DNA from: an uncultured Lachnospiraceae bacterium
GTDB taxonomy: Bacteria > Bacillota > Clostridia > Lachnospirales > Lachnospiraceae
Assembly: GCA_946554445.1 (NCBI GenBank)
Contig: CAMNSD010000020.1
Coordinates: 1-64,000, forward strand
Length of the DNA stretch: 64,000 nt
Direction of reading: 5' to 3'
In this document: positions 1-7,823 of the stretch, one piece after another
How positions within the stretch are numbered: the stretch's first letter is position 1
Layout: every line of letters begins with the position of its first letter
Notes under the pieces: generated by a model
Seen by the model: only the letters and a program-made list of their open reading frames with translations
The model's database searches: none
Told to the model about the DNA's origin: nothing
Made by a program: the position numbers and the translations under genes

Positions 1-24
1 AAAAGAACAATCCCTTCTTCTTAA

Positions 25-168
25 TTTGTCCTTGACAAGGGGTACACTTTAGAAGCGATGCTGCGTGAACTGGTGCAGAAAAAACTTTCCAAGGGAAAGA
101 CAATTCCGGAAATTGCCGTGGAGTTGGAAGAAGAGGTTTCTGTGATTGAAAAGATTGTATTAGGATGA
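25..168 (+). pseudogene. C-terminal remnant of an Rpn/PD-(D/E)XK transposase-like gene
   Basis: The frame is closed by TAA at 22-24 and then reads about 47 codons to TGA at 166-168, with an internal ATG at 58. The end of the peptide (LRELVQKKLSKGKT, then IPEIAVELEEE) resembles, from memory, the C-terminal tail of Rpn-family recombination-promoting nucleases, where a charged stretch precedes a short helix-turn-helix-like tail. No catalytic domain is present and the other two frames upstream are also blocked, so I read this as a decayed gene end. It could also be chance coding. Positions 169-262 hold no gene; they contain a T-rich run and a possible weak -10 (TATAGT, 231-236) for the next gene. 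Confidence 0.35.
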
Positions 169-268
169 AAATGGTGCAATTTTCTTTTTCTTTTTTTGCA
201 AAATTTCTTTTCGTAATTCGTCAGATGTGATATAGTATAAGAGAATATGGAATAAGGAGTCGATGGAG

Positions 269-1213
269 ATGGCAGAAATCGATGCTGAACAGGAAGCGAG
301 ATTGAAACGTTTCCAGTTGATGAAAAGGCTGCTCGTCATCGTTCCGCTTTCCACGATACTGATTCTACTTTGTCTTTGCATGATTCTTGGAATCAGATTA
401 CATTATGTGAAGAAAGAATTGCGTAAATTACAGACAAGGATTGAGACGATGTCTGCTGTCAGTGAGTCGGTTGATACGGCGGAAATACAGACAACAGGAA
501 GTACGGAAGCGTATACATCTTCCGGGGTGGATGAATCCGGACGTATTGAAATTGATATGCAGGAGAACACCGGGGAAGAAGAGGGAATCAGGAAGGTATA
601 TCTGACTTTTGACGATGGCCCCAGCAGCAATACGGGCAGGATTTTGGATATTCTGGCTGAGTACGATGTGAAAGCGACTTTCTTTGTGGTGGGGAAAGAG
701 GATGAAACATATCAACCGTTATATAATCGTATTGTAGAAGAAGGGCATACGCTCGCGATGCACTCTTACAGTCACAAGTATCAGGAGATTTATCAGTCCA
801 AGGAAAGCTATGTGCAGGATTTGACGAAACTGCAAGAGTTCCTTTACGATACGACAGGTGTGTGGTGCCGGTATTGCAGGTTTCCGGGAGGGAGCAGCAA
901 TAAGGTCAGTAAAGTGGACATGCATGAACTGATTGAGTATCTGGATGAGCAGGACATGACATACTTTGACTGGAATATTGTTTCGGGCGATGCGACTAAC
1001 GATTATATCAGTTCGGGAGATATCATCAGAAACTGTATGCGTAGACTCGGAGAGTTTGACGAGGCGATTATACTGATGCATGATGCGGCGGAGAAGGATT
1101 CGACAGTGGAAGCATTACCGGGATTGATCGAGCAGATTCAGGCGATGGAAAATACGAAGATTGTCCCAATCACTGACGATACGGAGCCGATACATCATAT
1201 AAGCAATGACTAA
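269..1213 (+). CDS. Membrane-anchored polysaccharide (peptidoglycan) deacetylase, NodB domain
   Basis: This is a carbohydrate esterase 4 deacetylase that probably removes acetyl groups from cell-wall GlcNAc outside the membrane. A short cytoplasmic N-terminus is followed by one membrane segment (about residues 20-44), an acidic linker, and a NodB domain from about residue 110. All CE4 motifs are visible: TFDDGP with the catalytic Asp pair near residue 115, HSYSH with the metal histidines near 165-169, RFPGG near 204, and ILMHD late in the domain. The ATG at 269 is preferred over 263 because AAGGAG (254-259) lies 9 nt from 269 but only 3 nt from 263. The gene is 18 nt upstream of bactofilin and heads the pyrH cluster, so a role in envelope growth is likely. 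Confidence 0.85.
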   Translation: MAEIDAEQEARLKRFQLMKRLLVIVPLSTILILLCLCMILGIRLHYVKKELRKLQTRIETMSAVSESVDTAEIQTTGSTEAYTSSGVDESGRIEIDMQENTGEEEGIRKVYLTFDDGPSSNTGRILDILAEYDVKATFFVVGKEDETYQPLYNRIVEEGHTLAMHSYSHKYQEIYQSKESYVQDLTKLQEFLYDTTGVWCRYCRFPGGSSNKVSKVDMHELIEYLDEQDMTYFDWNIVSGDATNDYISSGDIIRNCMRRLGEFDEAIILMHDAAEKDSTVEALPGLIEQIQAMENTKIVPITDDTEPIHHISND

Positions 1214-1231
1214 AGAATGGAGGAGTAGAGA

Positions 1232-2209
1232 ATGGGTTTTTTCTCAGATTTGAAGGATGACTTATCTCAGGCCGTGAACGAGTTGATGCCGGAAGAAGAG
1301 TTGGAAGCAGCGCTGGCGGCACAGGCTGGAACGGAAGATATAGCATCCGCTGAAAATGTGGTACAGGATGAGACGCCGATGGCGGAAGATACCCTGGAAT
1401 CTGTGGACTTAAGCAGTATGCTGGATAAATTGGAAGAGCCGGTGCAGGAAACTGTGGTGGAACCGGAGACAGTAGTGGAACTGGAACCTGTAGTGGAACC
1501 GGTGATAGAGCCAGCAGAGATGCCTGCAATGGAGATAGAACCGGAGTCCGAATCTGTTGTAGAGGATATTATGGATACAGTGCCGGAGCCGGAAGCAGTC
1601 GCAGAAGAATTACCAGAAGAAACTATAACAGAAGAGGAAACGGCAGTACTGCCTGAAACTGAGGCGGCGCCAGAAGAAGATAATCAGACAATCCAGAATA
1701 GTGGAGGAGAAGAGAAGAAGATGGAAGTGCAGACAAATCGCGTAGCGGTAGACGAAACAGCAGTAGTAACAGAAGGCATGACAATAACAGGTGATATTGT
1801 ATCAGAAGGCTCCATGGAGCTGATTGGTACAGTCAATGGTAATCTTGATATTTTGGGCAAGTTGAATATCACGGGTACTGTTCAGGGTAATTCCAAGGCG
1901 GCTGAGATTTATGCAGAGGGTGCTAAGATTACCGGTGAGGTGAACAGCCAGGGCAGCGTTAAGATTGGACAGAGTTCTGTTGTGATCGGTAATATCACGG
2001 CTACCAGTGCAGTGGTTGCAGGAGCTGTGAAGGGTGATATTGATGTGCATGGGCCGGTTATCTTAGATACCACAGCCATTGTGATGGGTAATATCAAATC
2101 CAAATCTGTACAGATTAACAATGGCGCGGTTATTGAAGGTATGTGCTCGCAGTGCTATGCTGATGTGAATCCGACATCCTTCTTCGAAGAGTTCAAGAAG
2201 AAAAAATAA
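1232..2209 (+). CDS. Bactofilin (polymer-forming cytoskeletal protein) with long acidic N-terminus
   Basis: Bactofilins self-assemble into filaments of right-handed beta-helix subunits that scaffold cell-wall enzymes. The bactofilin core covers roughly residues 170-310, with repeated short beta turns such as GSMELIGTVNGNLDILGKL and GSVKIGQSSVVIGNI. The first 150 residues or so are unusual: a low-complexity, Glu/Pro/Val-rich stretch with repeats such as VEPETVVELEPVVEP, probably disordered. GGAGGAG at 1219-1225 sets the start. It follows a wall deacetylase by 18 nt; in other bacteria bactofilins recruit wall-modifying enzymes, so a functional pair is a reasonable inference. Confidence 0.85.
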   Translation: MGFFSDLKDDLSQAVNELMPEEELEAALAAQAGTEDIASAENVVQDETPMAEDTLESVDLSSMLDKLEEPVQETVVEPETVVELEPVVEPVIEPAEMPAMEIEPESESVVEDIMDTVPEPEAVAEELPEETITEEETAVLPETEAAPEEDNQTIQNSGGEEKKMEVQTNRVAVDETAVVTEGMTITGDIVSEGSMELIGTVNGNLDILGKLNITGTVQGNSKAAEIYAEGAKITGEVNSQGSVKIGQSSVVIGNITATSAVVAGAVKGDIDVHGPVILDTTAIVMGNIKSKSVQINNGAVIEGMCSQCYADVNPTSFFEEFKKKK

Positions 2210-2260
2210 ATGTAAGCGGACAGAAAGTCAGCGGATTTCGGAAAGGGTACGGGTATTAAT

Positions 2261-2956
2261 ATGAAGCGGATACTCTTAAAGCTGAGCGGGGAAGCCCTTG
2301 CGGGCGAAAAGAAGACTGGTTTTGACGAGGAAACGGTACGTGATGTGGCCGTGCAGGTTAAGCAGCTTGTGGACGACGGCATTCAGGTCGGAATCGTGAT
2401 TGGCGGCGGGAACTTCTGGCGTGGGCGTTCCAGTGAGAATATTGACAGAACGAAGGCGGACCAGATTGGGATGCTTGCCACGGTCATGAATTGTATTTAT
2501 GTTTCCGAGATTTTTCGCTCAGTAGGTATGATGACAGCGATTCTCACACCTTTTGAGTGCGGATCCTTCACGAAACTTTTTTCCAAGGACAGGGCGAATA
2601 AATACTTTGGTAAGAATATGGTGGTATTTTTTGCCGGCGGTACAGGACATCCTTATTTTTCCACAGATACAGGAGTGGTGCTCCGCGCCGTTGAGGTTGA
2701 TGCGGATGTGATTCTTTTAGCTAAGGCAGTGGACGGTGTCTATGATGACGATCCGAGAAAGAATCCTGATGCAAAGAAATATGATGAAGTTCCCATTGAT
2801 GAGGTGATTGAGAAAAATCTTTTGGTGGTGGACATGACAGCTTCCATTTTGGCACGGGATAATAAGATGCCGATGTGGGTATTTGGGCTGAATGAGGAGA
2901 ACAGTATTGTCAATACCGTTAAGGGAAAGTTTAACGGTACGAAGGTAACCGTATAA
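2261..2956 (+). CDS. pyrH: UMP kinase
   Basis: PyrH phosphorylates UMP to UDP with ATP in pyrimidine nucleotide synthesis. It belongs to the amino-acid-kinase fold, not the NMP kinase fold. The N-terminus reads RILLKLSGEAL, followed by the glycine-rich GIVIGGGNFWRGR near residue 45 and the UMP-binding region TGHPYFSTDT near 125. At 231 residues it is of usual length. The next gene is frr, 24 nt downstream, the order seen in most bacteria. Confidence 0.97.
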   Translation: MKRILLKLSGEALAGEKKTGFDEETVRDVAVQVKQLVDDGIQVGIVIGGGNFWRGRSSENIDRTKADQIGMLATVMNCIYVSEIFRSVGMMTAILTPFECGSFTKLFSKDRANKYFGKNMVVFFAGGTGHPYFSTDTGVVLRAVEVDADVILLAKAVDGVYDDDPRKNPDAKKYDEVPIDEVIEKNLLVVDMTASILARDNKMPMWVFGLNEENSIVNTVKGKFNGTKVTV

Positions 2957-2980
2957 CAAAAGCAGCTGGAGGGTAACAGT

Positions 2981-3532
2981 ATGGATGCAAGAATAAAACC
3001 TTATGAGGAAAAGATGCAGAAGTCCTATGATTTTCTGGTGACAGATTTGGGTACAATCCGTGCCGGTCGTGCAAACCCGCATGTTCTTGACAGGATTAAA
3101 GTAGATTACTATGGAACGCCTACACCCATTCAGCAGGTGGGGAATATTACGGTACCGGAACCGCGGGTTCTTCAGATCGCACCATGGGAGAAAAGTCTGA
3201 TCAAGGATATCGAGAAAGCGATTATGATGTCCGATGTAGGGATTAATCCTTCCAATGATGGTTCTCTGATCCGTCTGGTATTTCCGGAACTTACGGAGGA
3301 ACGCCGTAAGGAATTGGTGAAGGATATCAAGAAGCGCGGCGAGGAGAGCAAGGTTGCAATCCGCAATACGAGACGTGATGGCAACGATGCTTTCAAAAAG
3401 CTGGCGAAGACAGAAGTGTCAGAGGATGAGATTAAGGAATTAGGGGACGACCTGCAGAAGCTGACCGATAAATATATCAAGGAGATCGATAAGCTGGTGG
3501 AGGAGAAATCCAAGGAGATACTTACCGTATAG
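2981..3532 (+). CDS. frr: Ribosome recycling factor
   Basis: RRF, with EF-G, splits post-termination ribosomes. The 183-residue length and the two-domain pattern fit: a long three-helix bundle with the C-terminal LTDKYIKEIDKLVEEKSKEI, and a small beta domain containing RIKVDYYGTPTPIQQVG. The motif GTIRAGRANPHVLDRI near residue 25 is characteristic. GGAGGG at 2968-2973 precedes the ATG. The gene is followed by an unusual nested palindrome before uppS. Confidence 0.97.
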   Translation: MDARIKPYEEKMQKSYDFLVTDLGTIRAGRANPHVLDRIKVDYYGTPTPIQQVGNITVPEPRVLQIAPWEKSLIKDIEKAIMMSDVGINPSNDGSLIRLVFPELTEERRKELVKDIKKRGEESKVAIRNTRRDGNDAFKKLAKTEVSEDEIKELGDDLQKLTDKYIKEIDKLVEEKSKEILTV

Positions 3533-3542
3533 TTTTTATGAA

Positions 3543-3635
3543 AAGGCAGTATAGTTTCAGAAAGCATAACAGAGAGGGGCTTACAGAATAAGGATTCTGT
3601 TGCCCCCTTTCCTGTTAGCATGAGGATACTGCCTT
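3543..3635 (+). promoter_or_regulatory. Nested inverted repeat (RNA structure) between frr and uppS
   Basis: A perfect 10-bp outer stem (AAGGCAGTAT at 3543-3552 with ATACTGCCTT at 3626-3635) encloses TAACAG/CTGTTA (3567-3572 with 3612-3617) and a GC-rich inner hairpin (3575-3589 with 3594-3608). No clear U-tract follows, so it is not a plain terminator. The right arm ends 3 nt before the uppS Shine-Dalgarno site. Confidence 0.6.
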
Positions 3636-3649
3636 ATAGGGAGGAAAGT

Positions 3650-4366
3650 ATGGAAAAGGACATCAAAATACCCAATCATGTGGCGATTATTCTGGATGGA
3701 AACGGCAGATGGGCTAAGAGCAAGGGAATGCCGCGCAATTATGGACATGTGCAGGGTGCAAAGACGGTGGAAGTGATCTGCGAGGAAGCTTATCGCATGG
3801 GGATACAGTACTTGACTGTATATGCTTTTAGCACGGAAAACTGGAATCGACCAAAGGATGAAGTGGACGCCCTGATGGGACTTTTGCGCAGCTATATGAA
3901 GACTTGTCTGAAAACGGCGGCTAAAAATAATATGTGCGTGAGGGTAATCGGAGAGAAATCCAGACTGGATGAGGATATCCGCAATCGGATTGCGCAGTTG
4001 GAAGAATCTACCAAGAATAATACCGGTCTTCATTTTCAGATTGGCATCAATTATGGCGGACGGGACGAGATTATTCGGGCAGTGCGTGAGATTGCGCTTA
4101 AAACAATGGAGGAAGGCCTGGATGTTGAGCAGATTACAGAGGAGATGCTCAGTGAGACGTTGGATACCCGGGGGATACCGGATCCAGATCTGCTGATTCG
4201 TACCTGTAATGAGCAGAGAATATCGAATTTTCTATTGTGGCAGCTGGCTTACACGGAGTTTTATTTTACACCGGTGGCCTGGCCTGATTTTACCAAAGAA
4301 GAATTAGAAAAAGCCGTGGAGGCATATAATAAGAGAGACAGACGATATGGTCTGGTCAAAGAATAG
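3650..4366 (+). CDS. uppS: Isoprenyl transferase (undecaprenyl diphosphate synthase)
   Basis: UppS condenses isopentenyl diphosphates onto farnesyl diphosphate to make the C55 lipid carrier for wall polymers. The start at 3650 is chosen over the ATG at 3620 because GGGAGG (3639-3644) lies 5 nt upstream and the protein then begins MEKDIKIPNHVAIILDGNGR, the usual family beginning. The catalytic motif DGNGRWAK is near residue 18. The conserved C-terminal motif usually written RTSGE(M/Q)R(I/L)SNF reads RTCNEQRISNF here; the Arg, Glu and Ser positions are kept. Length (238 residues) is normal. Confidence 0.95.
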   Translation: MEKDIKIPNHVAIILDGNGRWAKSKGMPRNYGHVQGAKTVEVICEEAYRMGIQYLTVYAFSTENWNRPKDEVDALMGLLRSYMKTCLKTAAKNNMCVRVIGEKSRLDEDIRNRIAQLEESTKNNTGLHFQIGINYGGRDEIIRAVREIALKTMEEGLDVEQITEEMLSETLDTRGIPDPDLLIRTCNEQRISNFLLWQLAYTEFYFTPVAWPDFTKEELEKAVEAYNKRDRRYGLVKE

Positions 4367-4378
4367 GAAGGTGCCGGT

Positions 4379-5236
4379 ATGTTTCGTACAAGATTGATAA
4401 GTGGTATTTTGTTAGTAATAGCGGCACTGGCGGTCATTATGACAGGCGGTATCTTTTTGGCAGCCGTATTGTGTCTGATCTCGGTGATTGCTTATAGGGA
4501 ACTGACGAAAGCCTGCGGCCTTCGTTCCGGCGGAGGCGGTTTCTGCAGTATGGAGATTGCAGGATGTATCATGATATTTGTGTATTATGCGGCGTTGGCG
4601 CTATCTATGCAGCGAGGACTTACGAGTGTTTATCCGGTTGCTGTGATCGTGGTGGTGACGGTTTTGCTAGTGCACTTGTTCGTCTATGTGTTTACATTTC
4701 CGAAGTATCATGCCAACCAGGTGATGGCGTCCATGTTTTCTTTTCTTTATGCGCCGATGATGTTGTCTTTCATCTATCTGTTACGGGATGGATTTGCACA
4801 GGGCAGGTATCTGGTCTGGTTTATATTCTTAAGTTCCTGGGGGAGCGATACCTGTGCTTATGCGGTGGGTGTACTGATCGGCAAGCATAAGATGACGCCA
4901 AAGTTAAGTCCCAAAAAGTCTGTGGAAGGAGCGATAGGCGGCGTGATAGGTGCGGCGCTCCTGTTTGTGCTTTACACGTATCTGGTGATCAACAGATATA
5001 CGAATGCGGGACTGCCACTTGTCATGGCGGCAGCGCTTGGCGGTGTGGGGGCGCTGGTATCTATGGTAGGAGATTTAGCGGCTTCCGCTGTAAAGCGGGA
5101 TCATAATATTAAAGATTACGGTAAATTGATACCGGGACATGGCGGAATCATGGATCGGTTTGACAGTGTGATCGTGACTGCTCCGATTATTTTTATCGGA
5201 ATAGTGTTGCTGTTTAGTACGCAGATTCAATGTTAA
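4379..5236 (+). CDS. cdsA: Phosphatidate cytidylyltransferase (CDP-diacylglycerol synthase)
   Basis: CdsA makes CDP-diacylglycerol from CTP and phosphatidic acid at the membrane, the branch point to acidic phospholipids and PE. The protein is highly hydrophobic with about eight membrane segments. The C-terminal family signature is complete: SAVKRDHNIKDYG, then PGHGGIMDRFD near residues 237-262. It sits 12 nt after uppS and is followed by dxr, the standard gene order. Confidence 0.95.
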   Translation: MFRTRLISGILLVIAALAVIMTGGIFLAAVLCLISVIAYRELTKACGLRSGGGGFCSMEIAGCIMIFVYYAALALSMQRGLTSVYPVAVIVVVTVLLVHLFVYVFTFPKYHANQVMASMFSFLYAPMMLSFIYLLRDGFAQGRYLVWFIFLSSWGSDTCAYAVGVLIGKHKMTPKLSPKKSVEGAIGGVIGAALLFVLYTYLVINRYTNAGLPLVMAAALGGVGALVSMVGDLAASAVKRDHNIKDYGKLIPGHGGIMDRFDSVIVTAPIIFIGIVLLFSTQIQC

Positions 5237-5255
5237 TGTGATAGGGAGGAGTCAA

Positions 5256-6401
5256 TTGAAAAAGATAGGTATACTGGGATCGACAGGCTCGATTGGAACG
5301 CAGACACTGGAGATCGTGAGAAAAGAAAAAGATTTACAGGTAGTGTCCCTAGCAGCAGGCAGTAATGTGGAACTGATGGAGAAACAGGTCAGGGAATTTA
5401 AGCCTGCGGTGGCGGCTATGTGGTCGGAGGAAGCCGCCGGAGATCTGCGGACGAGGATCAAGGATTTGCCGGTGAAAGTGGTAAGCGGCATGGAAGGTCT
5501 GTTGGAGGTGTCTACGGTCAGTCAGATGGAGGTACTGGTCACAGGCATTGTGGGAATGATTGGGATAAAGCCTACAATTGCGGCAATAGAGGCCGGCAAG
5601 GACATAGCTCTGGCCAATAAGGAGACACTAGTGACAGCAGGGCATATTATTATGCCGCTGGCAGCTCGTAAGGGTGTTAATATTCTGCCGGTAGACAGTG
5701 AACACAGTGCCATTTTTCAGTCTATGCATGGGGAGAACAAATCCCGCGTCAGCCGGATTCTTCTGACGGCTTCGGGTGGCCCTTTCCGGGGTAAAAAAAG
5801 AGAGGAACTGGTGAACATGACGGTGGAGGATGCCTTGAAGCATCCCAACTGGTCCATGGGAAAAAAAGTCACCATCGACTCCGCGTCTCTTTGCAATAAA
5901 GGGCTTGAGGTGATGGAAGCAAAATGGCTGTTTGACGTGGAACTGGAACAGATACAGGTGGTGGTGCATCCACAGAGCATCCTGCATTCTGCGGTGGAAT
6001 ATGTGGACGGCGGGATTATGGGGCAGATGGGCGTGCCGGATATGAAGCTGCCCATACAGTACGCGCTGTTTTATCCAGACAGAAGACCGATGGATACTGG
6101 TAGGGTTGACTTATGTAAACTTGGACAGCTGACTTTTGAAGAGCCGGACACGGATACCTTCCGGGGACTGGCTCTGGCTTATCAGGCGGCGCGGCGAGGC
6201 GGCTCTCTGCCCACGGTGTTTAATGCGGCGAATGAGCGGGCGGTAGCGCTCTTTTTACAGAAGAAAATACGGTTTTTACAGATACCGGAGTTAATCGAGG
6301 CGTCTATGGGGGCGCATCGCGTGACTGATAATCCCACAGTGGAACAGATTCTTGCCGCGGAAGCGGAGACCTATGAATATATTGGACAGAAATATGAGTG
6401 A
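5256..6401 (+). CDS. dxr: 1-deoxy-D-xylulose 5-phosphate reductoisomerase
   Basis: Dxr catalyses the committed NADPH-dependent step of the MEP isoprenoid pathway. A TTG start at 5256 is chosen: GGGAGGAG (5244-5251) lies just upstream and the product begins (M)KKIGILGSTGSIGTQTL, exactly where family members start; the GTG at 5238 overlaps the Shine-Dalgarno itself. The NADPH-binding GSTGSIG, the metal and substrate region PVDSEHSAIFQ, SGGPFRG and NWSMGKKVTIDSA are all present. Length 381 is normal. Together with ispG downstream it shows the organism uses the MEP route. Confidence 0.95.
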   Translation: MKKIGILGSTGSIGTQTLEIVRKEKDLQVVSLAAGSNVELMEKQVREFKPAVAAMWSEEAAGDLRTRIKDLPVKVVSGMEGLLEVSTVSQMEVLVTGIVGMIGIKPTIAAIEAGKDIALANKETLVTAGHIIMPLAARKGVNILPVDSEHSAIFQSMHGENKSRVSRILLTASGGPFRGKKREELVNMTVEDALKHPNWSMGKKVTIDSASLCNKGLEVMEAKWLFDVELEQIQVVVHPQSILHSAVEYVDGGIMGQMGVPDMKLPIQYALFYPDRRPMDTGRVDLCKLGQLTFEEPDTDTFRGLALAYQAARRGGSLPTVFNAANERAVALFLQKKIRFLQIPELIEASMGAHRVTDNPTVEQILAAEAETYEYIGQKYE

Positions 6402-6486
6402 CGACTGCTGTCAGTGACGGTGGGACGTAGAATGTCCCGGAATAGAGACTAGATTGCAGTAAATGGATTTGGCATGGAGGCGCAGG

Positions 6487-7608
6487 TTGATCAAGACAAT
6501 TATTTTATTTTTAATCATTATGGGTATCGTAGTTATTTCCCATGAATTTGGACATTTTATCATCGGAAAGAAGAATGGCATCCGAGTGGTGGAGTTTGCA
6601 GTAGGAATGGGGCCTGTCCTTTTTTCTTATGAAAAGGGAGGTACGAAATATTCCCTGAGACTTCTTCCGATTGGAGGGGCCTGCGTGTATGATGGGGAAG
6701 ACGGCGTCATGGCACAGGAAGCGGGCAGTATGGGGCAGAATGTCATACCGGAGACGGGGAGTATTCCAGGGACGGAAGACAGAATAAAGCCAGAGGGCAT
6801 AGCGTTTACAGAGGCCGGCGTATGGGCTCGTATCGCGACTATATTTGCCGGCCCTTTTTTCAATTTTATCTTGGCCTTTGTGATGGCTGTGATTTTTAGT
6901 GCCTTTAACGGCGTAGACCTGCCGGTGGTTGGCGCCGTATTGGAAGGTTCGGCGGCACAGGAGGCGGGGCTTGAAAAGGGAGATGTGATCACAAAGATTG
7001 GGCGGGAGCCGATTCATTTTTATAAGGAAGTCTGGATGATAGCCTCCTTTAATGAGGGAGAGCCACTGGAGATATACTATGAACGAAATGGCAAAAAGGA
7101 CATGAAAGTACTATATCCCAAATATAGTGAAGAAGATGGTCGTTATCTTATTGGCATTGTGAACGGTGAAGAGTATCTGAAGTGTAATGCCCTGCAGATA
7201 TTTCAATATGGGTTCTATGAGGTGGAATACTGGGTAAAGAGTACTTATAAGAGTTTACGGATGTTGATACAGGGACAGGTGACGAAGGACAGTGTGGCAG
7301 GTCCGGTGGGAATTGCGCAGATTGTGGGTAGTAGTTATAACCAAGCGGAGGAAAACTATGGTACGCCGTATGCGATTTTGATCATGATCGAAATCATTGT
7401 TCTTCTGTCAGTTAATCTGGGGATCATGAATCTGTTACCGATTCCGGCATTGGACGGCGGGCGGCTGGTATTCATGCTGGTGGAAGTGATACGGGGGAAA
7501 CCGGTGCCGCCGGAGAAAGAAGGTATGGTGCATTTTGCCGGGCTGGTGGTGCTGATGATTTTGATGGTATTCATCTTATATAATGATATTATGAGGCTGG
7601 TGCGTTGA
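6487..7608 (+). CDS. rseP: Site-2 intramembrane zinc protease RseP/RasP
   Basis: RseP-type proteases cut membrane-embedded substrates such as anti-sigma factors and signal peptide remnants. The zinc motif HEFGH is in the first membrane segment (about residue 22), a PDZ domain follows (about 150-230), and the second active-site motif NLLPIPALDGGR lies near residue 320. I prefer a TTG start at 6487, with GGAGG at 6476-6480, over the ATG at 6463, which lacks a ribosome site and would add eight residues before the membrane segment. A 60-residue insert between TM1 and the PDZ is usual in clostridial versions. It closes the operon, with a terminator overlapping its stop. Confidence 0.93.
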   Translation: MIKTIILFLIIMGIVVISHEFGHFIIGKKNGIRVVEFAVGMGPVLFSYEKGGTKYSLRLLPIGGACVYDGEDGVMAQEAGSMGQNVIPETGSIPGTEDRIKPEGIAFTEAGVWARIATIFAGPFFNFILAFVMAVIFSAFNGVDLPVVGAVLEGSAAQEAGLEKGDVITKIGREPIHFYKEVWMIASFNEGEPLEIYYERNGKKDMKVLYPKYSEEDGRYLIGIVNGEEYLKCNALQIFQYGFYEVEYWVKSTYKSLRMLIQGQVTKDSVAGPVGIAQIVGSSYNQAEENYGTPYAILIMIEIIVLLSVNLGIMNLLPIPALDGGRLVFMLVEVIRGKPVPPEKEGMVHFAGLVVLMILMVFILYNDIMRLVR

Positions 7609-7623
7609 GCGCCAGCTTCTTTT
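7594..7623 (+). terminator. Intrinsic terminator after rseP
   Basis: GCTGGTGC (7596-7603) pairs with GCGCCAGC (7609-7616) including one G-U, loop GTTGA, followed by TTCTTTT. It overlaps the rseP stop codon and separates the lipid operon from the phosphatase/kinase pair. Confidence 0.7.
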
Positions 7624-7643
7624 AATGACAACGGATTCTTGTA

Positions 7644-7671
7644 TTGAAATTAGAAAAATATATAGTATAAT
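7644..7671 (+). promoter_or_regulatory. Promoter for the PP2C/kinase pair
   Basis: TTGAAA at 7644-7649 and TATAAT at 7666-7671 with a 16-bp spacer. It lies just after the rseP terminator, giving a leader of about 145 nt. Confidence 0.75.
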
Positions 7672-7680
7672 ATACCTATC

Positions 7681-7757
7681 AGATTTCATTCAGAAATCTA
7701 AAGGCAAGTTCGGCGGGATTCCCGCAGAATTTCAAGGACAAAACATAACACGTGTTA
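7681..7757 (+). promoter_or_regulatory. Structured 5' leader of the PP2C gene
   Basis: Three compact hairpins in succession: AGATTTC/GAAATCT (7681-7687 with 7693-7699), GCGGG/CCCGC (7713-7717 with 7721-7725) and the 12-bp palindrome TAACACGTGTTA (7746-7757). No U-run follows, so this is not a terminator. I do not recognise a known riboswitch class. Confidence 0.45.
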
Positions 7758-7823
7758 CAGAAATAGGTTTGATAAGAAGCGACAGGTAGTTTTGTTGATC
7801 TTAAAGGAGGTGTTTTTGCAGGA

